Shown: piece after piece, positions 34,240 through 45,356 of the stretch | Numbering within the stretch: the stretch's first letter is position 1 | How the letters are laid out: each line of letters opens with the position of its first letter | Assembly (NCBI GenBank): GCA_030998015.1 | Contig: JARWMV010000232.1 | Coordinates: 62,001 to 126,000 of the forward strand | Reading direction: 5' to 3' | Length of the DNA stretch: 64,000 nt | From: Ceratorhiza oryzae-sativae | Lineage: Eukaryota > Basidiomycota > Agaricomycetes > Cantharellales > Ceratobasidiaceae | The notes under the pieces: model-generated | Told to the model about the DNA's origin: nothing | Databases searched by the model: none | The model's input: the letters and a program-made list of their open reading frames with translations, nothing else | Position numbers and translations under genes: made by a program

Positions 34240-36009
34240 GGGGTCATGGGGTGCCTTTGGATGTGACTTGACATAGTCGGCAATGAGTTCTGGTGCATTC
34301 ACCAGGTCATCATAAGTTAACCATTGTTGCTCATTGTAGCTGAGCCATTTGACATAGTATTCGAAGACATTAGACCTTTTGTTGTATCATGACTTTATGA
34401 TCTGTTCCACTTCAAATTCTTCTTCCCCTTCAGGAGTTACCACAGGTGGTGGTGGGGGAACCTGATGGCCATAGGGGTCATCTTTATATCTGGTGAGAAG
34501 TGAAACATGAAACACTGGGTGTATTTTCATGGTTATTGGTAGGTCCAGTTTGAAAGCATGTGTGCCATGTTGTGCTACCACCTTGAATGGTCCAACTCTC
34601 TTGTGGGCCAGTTTCCTGGAGGCCTGTTGTGTCCGTATGTTCTTGGTATCAAGCCAGACTTTGTCTCCAACCTTAATAGCTTCTGGGGTCTGATGCTTCT
34701 GGTCATAGTATTCCTTGATCCTCTGGTTTGCTATTTCCAGAGCTGCCTTAAGTTTGTTGTGGCCCTTTTGGAGCCATTCTGCATGGTTGTCTGCTAAGGG
34801 GAGTTCTTGTTCCTCCCTGTCCCCAACTGCCAGCCTTGGATGGAAACCGTAGTTTGCAAAGAATGGTGATTTGCCAGTTGAGGTGTTGACACTGTTATTG
34901 TAGGCAAATTCAGCCAATGGTAGGAGCGAGACCCAGTCGTCTTGCCAGTCTGATACATAATGTCTGATGTACCCTTCCACTACTTGGTTGGCCCTTTCAG
35001 ACTGGCCATCTGTCTGAGGGTGATATGCTGTGGAGTAGGATGGTTTTATATCCAGCCATTTGTATAAGTGCCTTAGGAATTTGGATGCAAAGTTGGGGCT
35101 GCGGTCTGAGATTGTTTTCCATGGTAACCCATGAAGTTTCCATACATATGTTAGGAACAAGTTGGTGCAATCCATAGCACTGGCTTCCGATTGACATGGA
35201 ATAAAGTGGACCATTTTTGTCAGGTGGTTGACAACTGTAAATATGGCATCAAACCCCTCTGACAGGGGTAGCCCAGTGATCAGGTCATAGGTAATTTCCT
35301 CCCAAGGTTTTTCTGGTGCTGGTATTGGGTTTAGGAGCCCTGGGGGAACTTGGTTGCTGTGCTTGTTCCTGATGCATGACTCGCAATGTGTGACATATTC
35401 GTTGACTGATTTTTTCATTGATAACCATGTGTATTTGCGATTTAGCAATTCATATGTTCTGAACTGCCCTGGGTGTCCTGCTGCTGGGCTATCATGATGG
35501 CTTTTGATGACCAGTTTGCAAAGTTCTTTGTTATTTGGGACATAGATTCTGCCCTTGTGTTGCAAAAGTCCTTTGTCCCATTCCCAATCCTTAACCTTCT
35601 CATTGTCATCTAGGGCTTTTAGCACTTTTGATAGGTGTTCATCCCCTGGGATAGCATCCCTAATGAGTTGTTCCAGGTTGTGGTCTGGTGTGATTGCTTG
35701 CAGGCACAGTGATTTCAGCTCCAAAAATTGGTTTTGCACAAGCAGAGCTTGGCTCTCACCCCCCTCTTTAGGGATGTGTCTTGACAGCCTAGAGAGTATG
35801 TCTGCCTGGCCATTCTTTGCCCCTTCAATGTATAGAATCTTGAATTTGAACCTGGATAGGAACTCGTGCCACCGTGTGACTTGACTGTTCAGTGGCCAAT
35901 TCGTCTTCCAATACTCCAAATTCTTGTGGTCACAAACAATGTTTACTGGGTGTTCAGACCCTACTAGTAAGTGACACCAGTGTTTGAGGGCCTTTATAAT
36001 TGCCAGCAT
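34240..36009 (-). pseudogene. Gypsy-2 RNase H end, integrase and chromodomain
   Basis: Open for 540 codons from 36009: LAIIKALKHWCHLLVGS and VTRWHEFLSRF...GAKNGQADILSRL (RNase H), then integrase HHCC (HDSPAAGHPGQF...CESCIRNKH) and the catalytic core TYDLITGLP, KTISDRSPNFASKF, TDGQSERANQVVEGY (Asp, Asp, Glu all present). A TGA at 34387 (probably CGA) cuts a chromodomain that continues in frame: SNVFEYYVKWLSYNEQQW...DYVKSHPKAP, down to about 34240. Chromodomain integrases direct insertion to heterochromatin. Confidence 0.88.
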
Positions 36010-36036
36010 TTCTTTGTTGTAAATATCATAATTTCT

Positions 36037-37737
36037 TTATGCTGGGACCATTGCCTTGGAGTAGTAGGAAATTGGGTGAAGCATTCCGTCTTCTCCATAT
36101 TGCAATAATACAGTGCCTGTGGCGTAGCCTGAGGCATCTGTTTCCAGAATGAATGGTTTGCTGGGTTCTGGCTGAATTAGGAGGGGGGCTTCCTTTAATT
36201 TCTGCTTCAGCAGGTTCCATGCCTGATCCCTTTCTTCTGTCCATTCCCACTTTACGTCCTTCTTGACAAGTTCATAAAGACATTTTGTGATTTTTGAAAA
36301 GTCCTTTATGAAGTGCCTTAACCAATTTGCAAACCCCAGCCCTTCCAGGACTTCAGTTGGGTTGGTAGGGGTTGGCCATTCAACAGCCTTTTCGACCTTG
36401 GCTGGGTCTACTTTAATTCCCTGGGGAGTCACTACTATTCCCAGGTAGTCCACTTCAGTGACATCAAAAACACATTTCTCCAGGGCGCAGTATAGGCCAG
36501 CCCTTTGGAGCCAACGCAAGACTTCTCTGACATGTTCATTGTGTTCCTCTTGGTTTCCCGAGAATACTAATATGTCGTCCATGTAAATTACAATGTAAAT
36601 GCCTTGGATGTCCTGGAATTCCTCTTGGATCATGGCCATGAAGGTTCCTGGTGCATTCTTTTGGCCGAATTGCATGACTAAGGGCTCATACAGCCTGTAT
36701 TTGGTCTTAAAAGTGGCCTTCCATTCGTCTCCTTCCTGAATTTGTATGAGGTTGAAACCCCACTTTAGGTCAAACTTGGTGAATATCTTTGCCCCATGCA
36801 AAGTTTCCACAATATCATTGATGCGTGGGAGTGGGTACACATTGGAGACAGTCATTTCATTTAGCCACTGGTAGTCGATGCACATGCGCAGCTTCCCATT
36901 CTTCTTTTTAACAAATATGACTGGGGATGCCATTGGTGACCTTGAGGGTCTAATATGCCCTGCCTTCAATTGGTGGTCTAAGGTTTTGCGCAATTCTGTG
37001 TCTTCTTTGACACCCACACTGTATATGGGGCCATGCCTTGGTTTCACATCTGGTTTCAGATCTATCTCCATATCCCACTTTCTATGGGGTGGTAGTGGTT
37101 GGACATCATCTTCTTCAGCAAATATTTTCTTGAACTCCCTGTACTTTACTGGAAGCAAGTCTAAAGAGTCCAACTGGAGCTCCTTGGGTTCATTCGCTTG
37201 CACGTGTAAGGGTTTTGTAATGCAATGCTTCAGGCATATTGGTGAGTTGAACTTCATGTCCTTTCCATCCCAGTCAATGTCTGGATTATGGAATTTGAGC
37301 CATGACATGCCCAGGACTAAATCATTTTTGCCAACATTCACAATGTAAGCACTGAGAATCTCTTGGTGCTCTTGAATGCACAGCTCAAAGGTGCAATAAT
37401 TGGTCACAGACCCAGAGTCTATCTCCCTTCCATCAATTACTCATAATCTCTTTGGTGTTTTTAGGGTGGTGGTAGGGATATGATATTGTTTAACAAGATC
37501 TTTGTGGATAAATACTGATGTGGCCCCTGAATCAATCATGGCCCATCCATTGAATTTTTTCATATTATATGCAGACTTGTGTTTGGGGGTTGTGCACAGT
37601 GGGAATGCATGAAAGAAAAACTGAAGTTGTGATTGGTTTCCTAATGACATACATTCCATTCCCATATTTTTATTTTCATTCTGCGCACTTCGTAACATAG
37701 TGCCCAAGACCACCCCCCTGGCACAGTTTGAGCTCAT
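36037..37737 (-). pseudogene. Gypsy-2 protease and reverse transcriptase
   Basis: From 37737: WAMIDSGATSVFI (retropepsin active site), a TGA near 37440, then VLGMSWLKFHNPDIDW and the RT with RHGPIYSVG, SPVIFVKKKNGKLRMCIDYQWLNE, TKFDLKWGFNLIQI, VIYMDDILVFSG (YMDD box intact) and ILETDASGYATG of RNase H. A TAA at about 36035 separates it from the downstream frame. The stops are single-base changes, so loss of function is recent relative to E1. Confidence 0.88.
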
Positions 37738-38303
37738 TCTTTTACTGACTCCTTGTCAGTTGTTTCTACATCCTCCACAACCGCTTCATAACCTGACATC
37801 TTGGCTGAAGGGCATTTGGTGGTGATATGACCATGTCCTCCACAGTTATAGCAGGTGTTTGTTCCTTTCCCTTTTCCTGCGCTATCCAGGTCCATTGTGT
37901 CTGGATCTTTTGCTTTGGGGGTTGCTGGTGGATGATTGTCCTTCTTTATGTCCTTGAAGGATTCTTGTACATTGGAATTGCTACCATCATAGCGAACAGT
38001 AGGGACAGTGAAGCCCTTGGTGTTGGGCCCAATGGCCACAATCTGGCCCTTAACTGCCCTGCTGTCCTTGATCTTGTATATCCACTCCCCACTCTTGAAT
38101 TTCTCCTTTTGGGGGTTGCTTTGTGAGGTAGCTGTTGGCCTACTTGACAAGGCGTTGTTGCTGCTGGACTTGTTACCCCCATGAGATGTCCTTTTGCTAC
38201 TGAACGATATGAGGTGGCAGTTGATTTTCAAGGCTTTCTGAGTGAGCTGGGCAAAGGTTTTGGTGCGGGGGTCGTAGTTTTGGGCCACCATGCTGTCTGT
38301 TAC
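37734..38303 (-). pseudogene. Gypsy-2 gag, C-terminal part
   Basis: MVAQNYDPRTKTFAQLTQKALKI, a basic Ser-rich linker, a PSP-like strand region with IVAIGPNTKGF, then the CCHC knuckle CYNCGGHGHITTKC and an acidic end. It joins in frame to the N-terminal part at 41874 once the DNA transposon (38304-41866) and one copy of ctgttac are removed. Confidence 0.85.
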
Positions 38304-41300
38304 TGGGGATTGGCATGCGAAGCATGCTGTTCCTGTGTGTCATGTGCTGGATTCGAGGCGAATTGATGGCACCAAAAAACAGGTCCTCAGTTCTTTACAG
38401 CGCAGTCGTTTCAGGGCATCTAAACAATGTAGTGGTAGATATAATTGTATTTTAAGATGGACCTTAAGAAAAAAATCAATATATTCAACATGTGCAAGAA
38501 GATAGACTATGTAGCAATGCATAAAGTGTTCAAAATACTGGGTTTAGCAATATTCTGGTCTTAACAAAGTTCTTGCCCTTGTACGAATGGATGATTCATC
38601 AACTAAAAATGGCGCTTATGGCACAAGCGATGGAGAATTCAAGTCTTTAGCATGCGACTCTATGTGCTTGCAGTTGTTTGGCTATCCTGGATTAGTAATG
38701 CCCATGATCCTGCTGTCATTGGCTGTTTCCTAGCCTTCCACCCTGTGGCTAAACATCGCCTTCTTCAAATCTATATTAGGTAGTGCAAAATGGGCCCTAA
38801 GTCATCTGCAACACCAAAACAAGGCAAAGGGCAAAGAACTGCTTGCCAGAAGGCTGCTCTAATGCACGGAAGGTGTCAACGTCTTGATGACACTGGGGAA
38901 TATGTTAGTTTAATGTGTACCAAGGAAAATCATTACTTAAATTTACTTTATGATAATAAGACACTCAAATCGAATCAAGCTGCTTGCTCTCTACAGGCTA
39001 AGGACTCCAAGGTCTATAAAAAGCTTGCAGCTCAAGGCCAAATTCTTGATGCCCAAAACCTGCGCTTATGCGCCCAAAAGCGTAACCTAATGAAAGCTGC
39101 AAAGCAAGCTAAGTGTAAAGTTGCTATCTTGACTAAACACGACATACAGCAACATGGCAAAATTCAGTGTCTGAACGTTCAACTACAAAAGGAACAAGCA
39201 GCTTTGGGTATTGAAACTAGGCTTCGCAAAACCAAAGCTGAGCAATACAAGCAATCAAAATTATCCTGGAAAAAAAGAGTACATGCAGCAGAGGAGTCTC
39301 GCTGCTATATGCCCACAAAAAAGTCAAAAAATAGTCGAGTCTCAGCTTCTTTTTTAACCAAATCATCTTGCGTATATACCCCATGCATTCAAAGCCTTTC
39401 ACGCCGACTTGTTATGTTGGGAGTATCTGCCGCCCAGGTACCAAATGTAATTCAAATGTGTGCGACTACTTTTGGAGTCAAGATTGGTTGCCTACCTTCA
39501 CCTCAATCAATTGGGCGGTTTATAGTAGAGGGAGGCATCGGCACAAAAATTCAAGCAGGTAGTATCCTAGCTGCTGCACAAGGTATGCTCATTTCTTTAT
39601 ACTCAATCTGGAAAGTCGACTTAGATTTCTGTAGGCGTCACAACAAGCATGGATTCAACATCGCAGTGCAGCATCAATTTTAGCAGTATGCATATAATGG
39701 CCAATACAGGAAGCAAGCATAAGCAGCTCTATCTTGCTGTTGAATCTACACCAGATCATACTAGTAAAACACAAGTTACCATGCTGCAGAACTCACTCAA
39801 GTCTGTATGCGATACCATGAAGCGTGCTCCCAAGTGTTCTTCTAGCCACAATGCTTCACTAACAACTTCAGACATTGCACAAAAGCTATATGGTGCCAAT
39901 GGCAACCATGCTAATGATCAGCTGAAGGTAGCTGAGCTAGAGCAGCAGTGGAAACTTGACTCCTGGGTTAACTATCTGGGTAACCTGGCGCTTTTAAATC
40001 TTGGAACTGCCAAGGCTGAGCTCGTCTACCAAGAGATACAGACTCGATCTGAAATCACTGCTGGGGGCGTTGATATATTTGATAGTCTAACTCCTGATGC
40101 TCAAGAGTGTCTATATGCGGCTGAGTATGAGTGATATGTTACAGAACTGGGCAATGTAGATTTCCATAAAAGCTCACCAAGTACTCAGCTTGATTGCTCT
40201 CATATAATATGAGGCGGGTGTTGCACCCATAAAGATATGAATGCTGTAAAAGGTGGTACTGCTGGATTACAGACATTTTGGAAGGAAAACAAACAACTTA
40301 CCCTGCCAATAATCCTTTTCAACAAAGATAACAATGCCACAGTCTTGCTTAATGTGTCGTCTTCTCATATAACACCAGCTACACAGCAAGCAGTTGCAGT
40401 TTCTGAAGCTGGGGCAATCAAGTTATGTAGCTTAGCCGGAGCCATATTCAACCACAAAGACAACAAGAAAGGCCACCAAGACAGCCATACATATTGGTTT
40501 GAGAAGAACTACCATTGTTCTTGCTGCTTTCCAGATACCAGCAATGTGTGCTATAGCTCTTATATTGATGCTGCGACAGAGTTGTGTGTTTTTCACGCAG
40601 CATATATTCAGTACATGGAGCACTGTCAACACAAAAAAGGGTCTGGGACACTGAACCATATGGAAAGTAATATACTCAAGGCTCTAAACTGCCTGTTGAC
40701 GCTGGCTGAGTTGCTTGTCATCACACTCTATGGACAAATTATATCCAAGCCTTATATGAAACTCATTTGAACAGCAACTATTGCTGGCAAAGGACTTGCC
40801 AATTTAGCCCCCTTACATGGACAGGTCAAGCACCACCTTGAGTCTATTATTGAAGATCCTATGCTAGTACTTGGCTCTGACGCTCTCGCATCAACTGCAA
40901 CGCTTGATGGGTGCGAATGGGATGAGCCAAAGGTGCTATTGGCAGTCCTAAAACATAAGGCAGAACTCCCATTTCTTATGGATCTTTTTGTTGCGTTCTG
41001 TCGTGGTACTTTGAAGACATGGGCTCGCTTTACAGATGAGTTTGAACTAGATGCGCCATTGGCCGCTCTGTCCACCAAACAGCATACTTTGGCATTCATG
41101 CCTCCCACTAATGACACAAATGAAGGCGCACTCAGGACCTGGCGAGTTTGGGCACAGCAATATCCACGCCTCACTCTACATAAGTACAACCCATTGATGG
41201 CAAATCGGACAAATCATACAGAGAAGTATATGGAGGACAATTTTACTGCAGATCATTATACATGGGCTCAAAGAGAGGCAATACGCATTGATACATCAAA

Positions 41301-41866
41301 AGTAGAAGAAAACCGAAAGGCACAGTTGGTACTGGCCGAGGAACAAGCTGCAGAGACGAATCAAGAGCTACACAAGAAGCGCACAGAGAAGAGACTGAAG
41401 AAGCAGGAATATGTTGCTGGTATTCAAATCGAGCTCAACCAGGAGGTGATAGCGAAGATGACAGGACAGGAGCTGAATGATCAGCTCACACTATATCGAC
41501 AAATCCTCGCCAATCAACCAGGTTTCCCAAGCACAAGTAAGCTTAGGGTGGCAGATAAGAAGCTTTTGATATCGAATCTGGCTTTAAAGTATGTACAAGC
41601 ACATTCAATTCTTCAAACAGCCTCGATGTAACACTGTACACCTTACCCTATTTGGTATGTGATCCTCAACCTACTTTCTTCACATGGTCAGTCAATTTAA
41701 CTACTCAAACATATGTAGTACATCTTATCTTACCACAATGACTAGTTTTGGCCTCTAAAATACATGAATCACAGGCTCAAACGAGTCTGAGTTATTAGTG
41801 CCACTTTTTGCTTGAAATCCGATTATGTAAGCCTCAGGACCAGCACGCTTCATGTGCTGATCCCCA
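38304..41866 (+). mobile_element. DNA transposon of unnamed basidiomycete family, 3563 bp
   Basis: Ends are imperfect inverted repeats of about 35 bp beginning TGGGGAT (left TGGGGATTGGCATGCGAAGC, right reverse-complement TGGGGATCAGCACATGAAGC). They are flanked by a perfect 7-bp duplication ctgttac (38297-38303, 41867-41873). The interior is one plus-strand coding region with two or three introns and several stops. CG content is higher than the surrounding E1 DNA. Confidence 0.85.
38790..41631 (+). pseudogene. Putative transposase of the unnamed DNA transposon
   Basis: ATG at 38790. The N-terminus is basic with a long coiled-coil region (residues about 60-170), then RRLVMLGVSAAQVPNVIQMCATTFG and LPSPQSIGRFIVEGGIG. 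An intron (39582-39633 or so) leads to MDSTSQCSINF, LYLAVESTPDHTSKTQV, LYGANGNHANDQ, GGCCTHKDMNAVKGG, AGAIFNHKDNKKGHQ and SKPYMKLI. It ends with FLMDLFVAFCRGTLKTWARF, FMPPTNDTNEGAL and a basic C-terminus. I recognise this order from many uncharacterised multicopy basidiomycete proteins but know no family name. The Asp/Asp/Glu candidates (D in MDSTS, D in NHANDQ or KDNKK, E in NDTNEG) suggest, but do not prove, a DDE/RNase H-like transposase. TGA codons at 40132, about 40210 and 40768 break the frame. Confidence 0.75.
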
Positions 41867-41873
41867 CTGTTAC

Positions 41874-42695
41874 GTCTGATGATAGACCATCATAAAACTG
41901 GTCACGCATGGCTGCATTGTTGTAGTTGAGCCCTGTCAAATATAAATTGAATAGGGTGAGGTAATCCTGAACAGTCTTGGATTGTTTCAGTTTCCACCAC
42001 TTGTTGTGGTTATTTTTGGTGTGGTTCAAGTCCCCATAATGGGTAGTAAATTCTTGCCAGAACAAGTTGGCATCATGAAGCCATGGGATTGCAGTTCCAG
42101 GGTTTAAGATTTCAAATTCTTCATATGAGTTGACCCATTCAGTGGCAGATCCCTCAAGATAGGATGTGATAAAGGCAACCACTTGGTCAGCCGAGTGCCT
42201 GCTCATATTTGTATTGATGTATCAGGCACATGCAATTCTGAATGAAATAGTGTCTTCACACTTTGTACCATCAAATTTTTGTGGAGCAGCCATTTTAACT
42301 TTTGCTGTCGACCCACTGGAGGGAGTAGTAGCTGCTGGTTGCAGCTGAGCTGTGCTTGAGGAAGGTTGTACTTGGGCAACACTGGCGCTGCCTGAGGAGG
42401 TGTGTATTTGCACTTCAATGCGCATAATGGTGGTTTGAAGGATTGCTAACATGCCGACTAGGTTATTAACATTGGTGGCCAGCCCAGCCACATTGGCATT
42501 GATCTTTGCTTGGTTTGTTGTGAGCTTTGCCTCAAGCAAGTCTGTATAGGTCTTGTTGTTATGTTCAACATCCCCAATATCATTTTGGAGGTTGTTGGTT
42601 CATTCTCGCAGTTCATCCATTGACTGAAGCATGTAGACCACTTTGTCTCCATCGGACATATTTGCCCAAGCGGGGGCAGGAGTTGGCAATGCCAT
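41874..42695 (-). pseudogene. Gypsy-2 gag, N-terminal part
   Basis: ATG at 42695 (MALPTPAPAWANMSDG). A coiled-coil region follows (NNKTYTDLLEAKLTTNQAKINANVAGLATNVNNL), then MAAPQKFDGTKCEDTISFR and the Gag capsid core QVVAFITSYLEGSATEWVNSY...LFWQEFTTHYG...MRDQFYDGLSSDVT. TGA stops occur at about 42604 and 42222. The layout parallels the Gag of Gypsy-1. It is interrupted at 41873 by the DNA transposon. Confidence 0.85.
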
Positions 42696-43961
42696 TTCAA
42701 AAAGAACTCGGATGGATTCTAGAGGCGACGGAGATGATAAGGAAGTACAGGAAACTGAGAGTTATTTTGATAGTAAAATATTTCCATTCCATGCATGAGT
42801 CTATAAATTTTGAAGTTTTTGATTCCCCCAAACCTCAACCATGTGTCATCCAAATCCCAACTTTTGGTGTCCTGGCAACAATATGGCCGTTCCACCCTTT
42901 TCAGTTTAATTTGATCCTGAAGGAGGGCTTCCTTGGGGAGAATTGACTTGGGCTGCCTGAAGGGGTGCTTCTTCCTGAATTGGTGAGCCTGTGCCACTTA
43001 AAAAGGTAGGATGAGGGAGGTCTGACAGTGTTGAGAAGATGGGGAAGGCGTACTCGTGGGGTGTAGTTGTTCCTTGGACTATTGCTTCTAGTCTGAGATG
43101 GTCTTGGAGGAGGGATAGATAGTCCTCCTGATGTTCACGCAGTCGTTCAGTTAGGTATGCGCAATGGGCCTTGGCTTTGTGAAGTTTTTCATGAGTTTCT
43201 TTGTACTTATTTCAGCAATAACAATACCAGTCTTGGAAGTTTTCGATAGTATTTAACAGGTGACGAAGGAGTTGTTGGCCAAGGTTCTCCAGCTTATAGC
43301 TGGTTGTGGGGGATGGTGTAATAGTATAGGAATTTGTCCTAAGGACAATAAGGGCAGTGTGCTGGGAAGGTGGCTCTGTTTGCCCGATGGCAGATTTTGC
43401 ACTCAGGGGCACCCGGCTCAGTAATGAAGGCTTGTTGGGCATGTCCGACTTTCTGGGGGTGGACTTTGATAATTACCACACAGTTAAAATCGATGTGCCC
43501 AGCCTGTTCAAGGATGTCTTCGACTGAGTTGAGAGTGAAGCAGTGGATGGAGAGGTGTCTGAACCACCCACACAGATGGCAGCACTGATCTTCTGTAAAG
43601 GTTTGTGCCACTGAGGGCCATGCATTCTGTCAGAGACATACTCGAGTGGGAACAAGATAGAACAAGAGAGATAGACCCTTTCCCGAGTCTATTGGAATAG
43701 GAAGGTGACCTCTGTTGCTCAACTACTTAAGGGCAATGAGCAACCCCACCTCTTGTTGACAAAAGAGATTAGAGAACCAAAGCTTGTTATGACATGTGAG
43801 GGACCCGACTATGCAAGGTTTCACAGAGGCACATATAGGGCAACAATGTCTCATGGCTGTGGATAGGTGGAGTGGGATTGGGGAAGGCAACAGGGAGTTA
43901 TCTCGAGACAATGCCAACAGCGTTCCAGACGTATCCCAGACAACACTGAGACTTATGATTG
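42696..43961 (-). other. Gypsy-2 5' leader
   Basis: About 1.27 kb between the primer-binding site and gag, unusually long for a Gypsy element. It contains one notable frame (43339-43611) with paired cysteines. The rest shows no coding signal. Confidence 0.6.
43339..43611 (-). CDS. Small Cys/His-rich leader reading frame of Gypsy-2
   Basis: 90 codons from ATG at 43611. Cys/His spacing includes CCHLCGWFRHLSIHC and CKICHRANRATFPAHCPYC, resembling two zinc-binding clusters. It lies upstream of gag on the same strand within the element's long leader. It is intact while gag and pol have stops, but it is short, and whether it is translated is unknown. No family is recognised. Confidence 0.35.
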   Translation of the reverse strand: MAQTFTEDQCCHLCGWFRHLSIHCFTLNSVEDILEQAGHIDFNCVVIIKVHPQKVGHAQQAFITEPGAPECKICHRANRATFPAHCPYCP

Positions 43962-43976
43962 TCAAGAACTTGACCT
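43962..43976 (-). promoter_or_regulatory. Gypsy-2 primer-binding site (self-primer type)
   Basis: Two bases inside the 5' LTR, the element strand reads AGGTCAAGTTCTTGA (15 nt). Its exact complement starts at 44060 in the 5' LTR, 26 nt after a TATATAA box (44093-44087). The RNA's own predicted 5' end could therefore pair with this site. Confidence 0.75.
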
Positions 43977-43978
43977 GA

Positions 43979-44354
43979 TGTCAGTGACAACAAGTCAGGT
44001 GATGAGGAAAATAGTAAGAAAAGAAAAGAACTTGTATTCAATGAGAGGTCAAGTTCTTGAGGAGTCCTCTGTGAACTTGACCTGGTTTATATACATAGTA
44101 CAAGCCACATCATAACAAACAAGTCCATACAGTGAGTCACAACCAATAAGAGATAGAAGCAGTAGAAGTGACTGCAGAACTGCAGAATTTCACATTGGAG
44201 TTGAAATACATCTCAGTTATTGGTCTGGAACATCCCCTGACTCACATGACACAGATATACCATAAAAGGCAAGTATGTTTTGAAGCTGATCTCATAAAAT
44301 GTAGTAAATCGAGAAAATATTATAGAGTGGATATATGCATGTCAGTTTGTGACA
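43979..44354 (-). repeat. Gypsy-2 5' LTR
   Basis: 376 bp. The TATA box on the element strand is at 44093-44087 and the predicted RNA start is near 44060. Confidence 0.93.
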
Positions 44355-44359
44355 ACAGC

Positions 44360-45173
44360 ATTCCACCTGCAAACAGATGGATCTACTGAACAGGCTAATC
44401 AAACTATAGCCCAAATACTTTGATCATTGATCAATAGTGACCAGTTAAACTGGAGTGAAAAGATTCCAGCAATGGAACTTGCTATCAACTTGAGTGTCAG
44501 CTCAAGTACAGGATTCACTCCTTTCAAGCTGAATTATGGATGGATGCCAAAATTAATAGGCTATCCTAAAGTAAACACTGCATTTAGGGGTGTACAAATA
44601 ATAGCTGACCAAGCAGCTGAAAACATCAACTGCACATTTGATGCAATCATTGCTAGCCATGTATATATGTGCAGCCAATCAAACAAGGACCATCAAGAAG
44701 ATGATCCAGCTTTAGAGGTAGGATCAAAAGCCTACCTCTCTACCAAAAACTTGACCCTTCCAAAGGGAAGGGCTGGAAAATTACTCCCAAAATATATTGG
44801 GCCATATAAGATCCTCTTGATCAACCAAGAGGTGTCCACATACACTCTTGAATTACCAGAGGAATTAAAGAAACAGAGGATACACCCTGTATTTCATGGC
44901 AGTCTGTTAAGACTGCACCTCCCAAATAATGATAAAATATTCCCAGTGTGGGAAGCTTATCATTACTATGACTTTGGGGAAGACCCTGAAACAGAATGGA
45001 CAGTTGATAACATTATCAACCATAAATACAAAGGAGGAAACATAAAGTTTCTTGTTAAATGGTCCAAAGGGGACCAGACATGGGAATCACTGCAACAATG
45101 CAGTGAAATAGAGGCACTTGAGCAGTATCTCAAGTTTCAAGGGGTTATGGAACCTGAGGAGTTATCTTGGTAA
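44360..45173 (+). pseudogene. E1 integrase C-terminal half and chromodomain
   Basis: Resumes exactly after the acagc duplication as FHLQTDGSTEQANQ (catalytic Glu) and has a TGA at about 44421. It then runs open: MELAINLSVSSSTGFTPFKLNYG, KAYLSTKNLTLPKGRAGKLLPKYIGPYKI, QRIHPVFHGSLLRLHLPN, and a chromodomain (EWTVDNIINHKYKGGNIKFLVKWSKGDQTWESL). It ends at TAA at 45171-45173. Confidence 0.88.
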
Positions 45174-45356
45174 GAGATTAGAAGCAATAATGAGCATAAG
45201 TGCTTGTTCCCCTCTTACCTAAGAGGGCTCTGGCAAAATTTGAGCCAGCATACACTTGTCATCAACAGCAATGACACCCCCTCCACCAGAGCCAGATGCA
45301 AACCACCCAACTGGGACCCCAGTTGGGACTACTGCACACCAGAGTGGGCTAAATGC

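Larger units (their letters stand above)
33844..44354 (-). mobile_element. Gypsy-2: chromovirus inserted in E1 integrase
   Basis: Two 376-bp LTRs (33844-34219 and 43979-44354), perfect duplication acagc (33839-33843, 44355-44359) and a polypurine run ggggggaag (minus) next to the 3' LTR. The primer-binding site is next to the 5' LTR at the right. Minus-strand order is leader, gag, protease-RT-RNase H, integrase, chromodomain. A 3.56-kb DNA transposon sits in gag. Without it the element is about 6.9 kb. Pol has at least three stops. CG content is intermediate between E1 and Gypsy-1. Confidence 0.92.
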
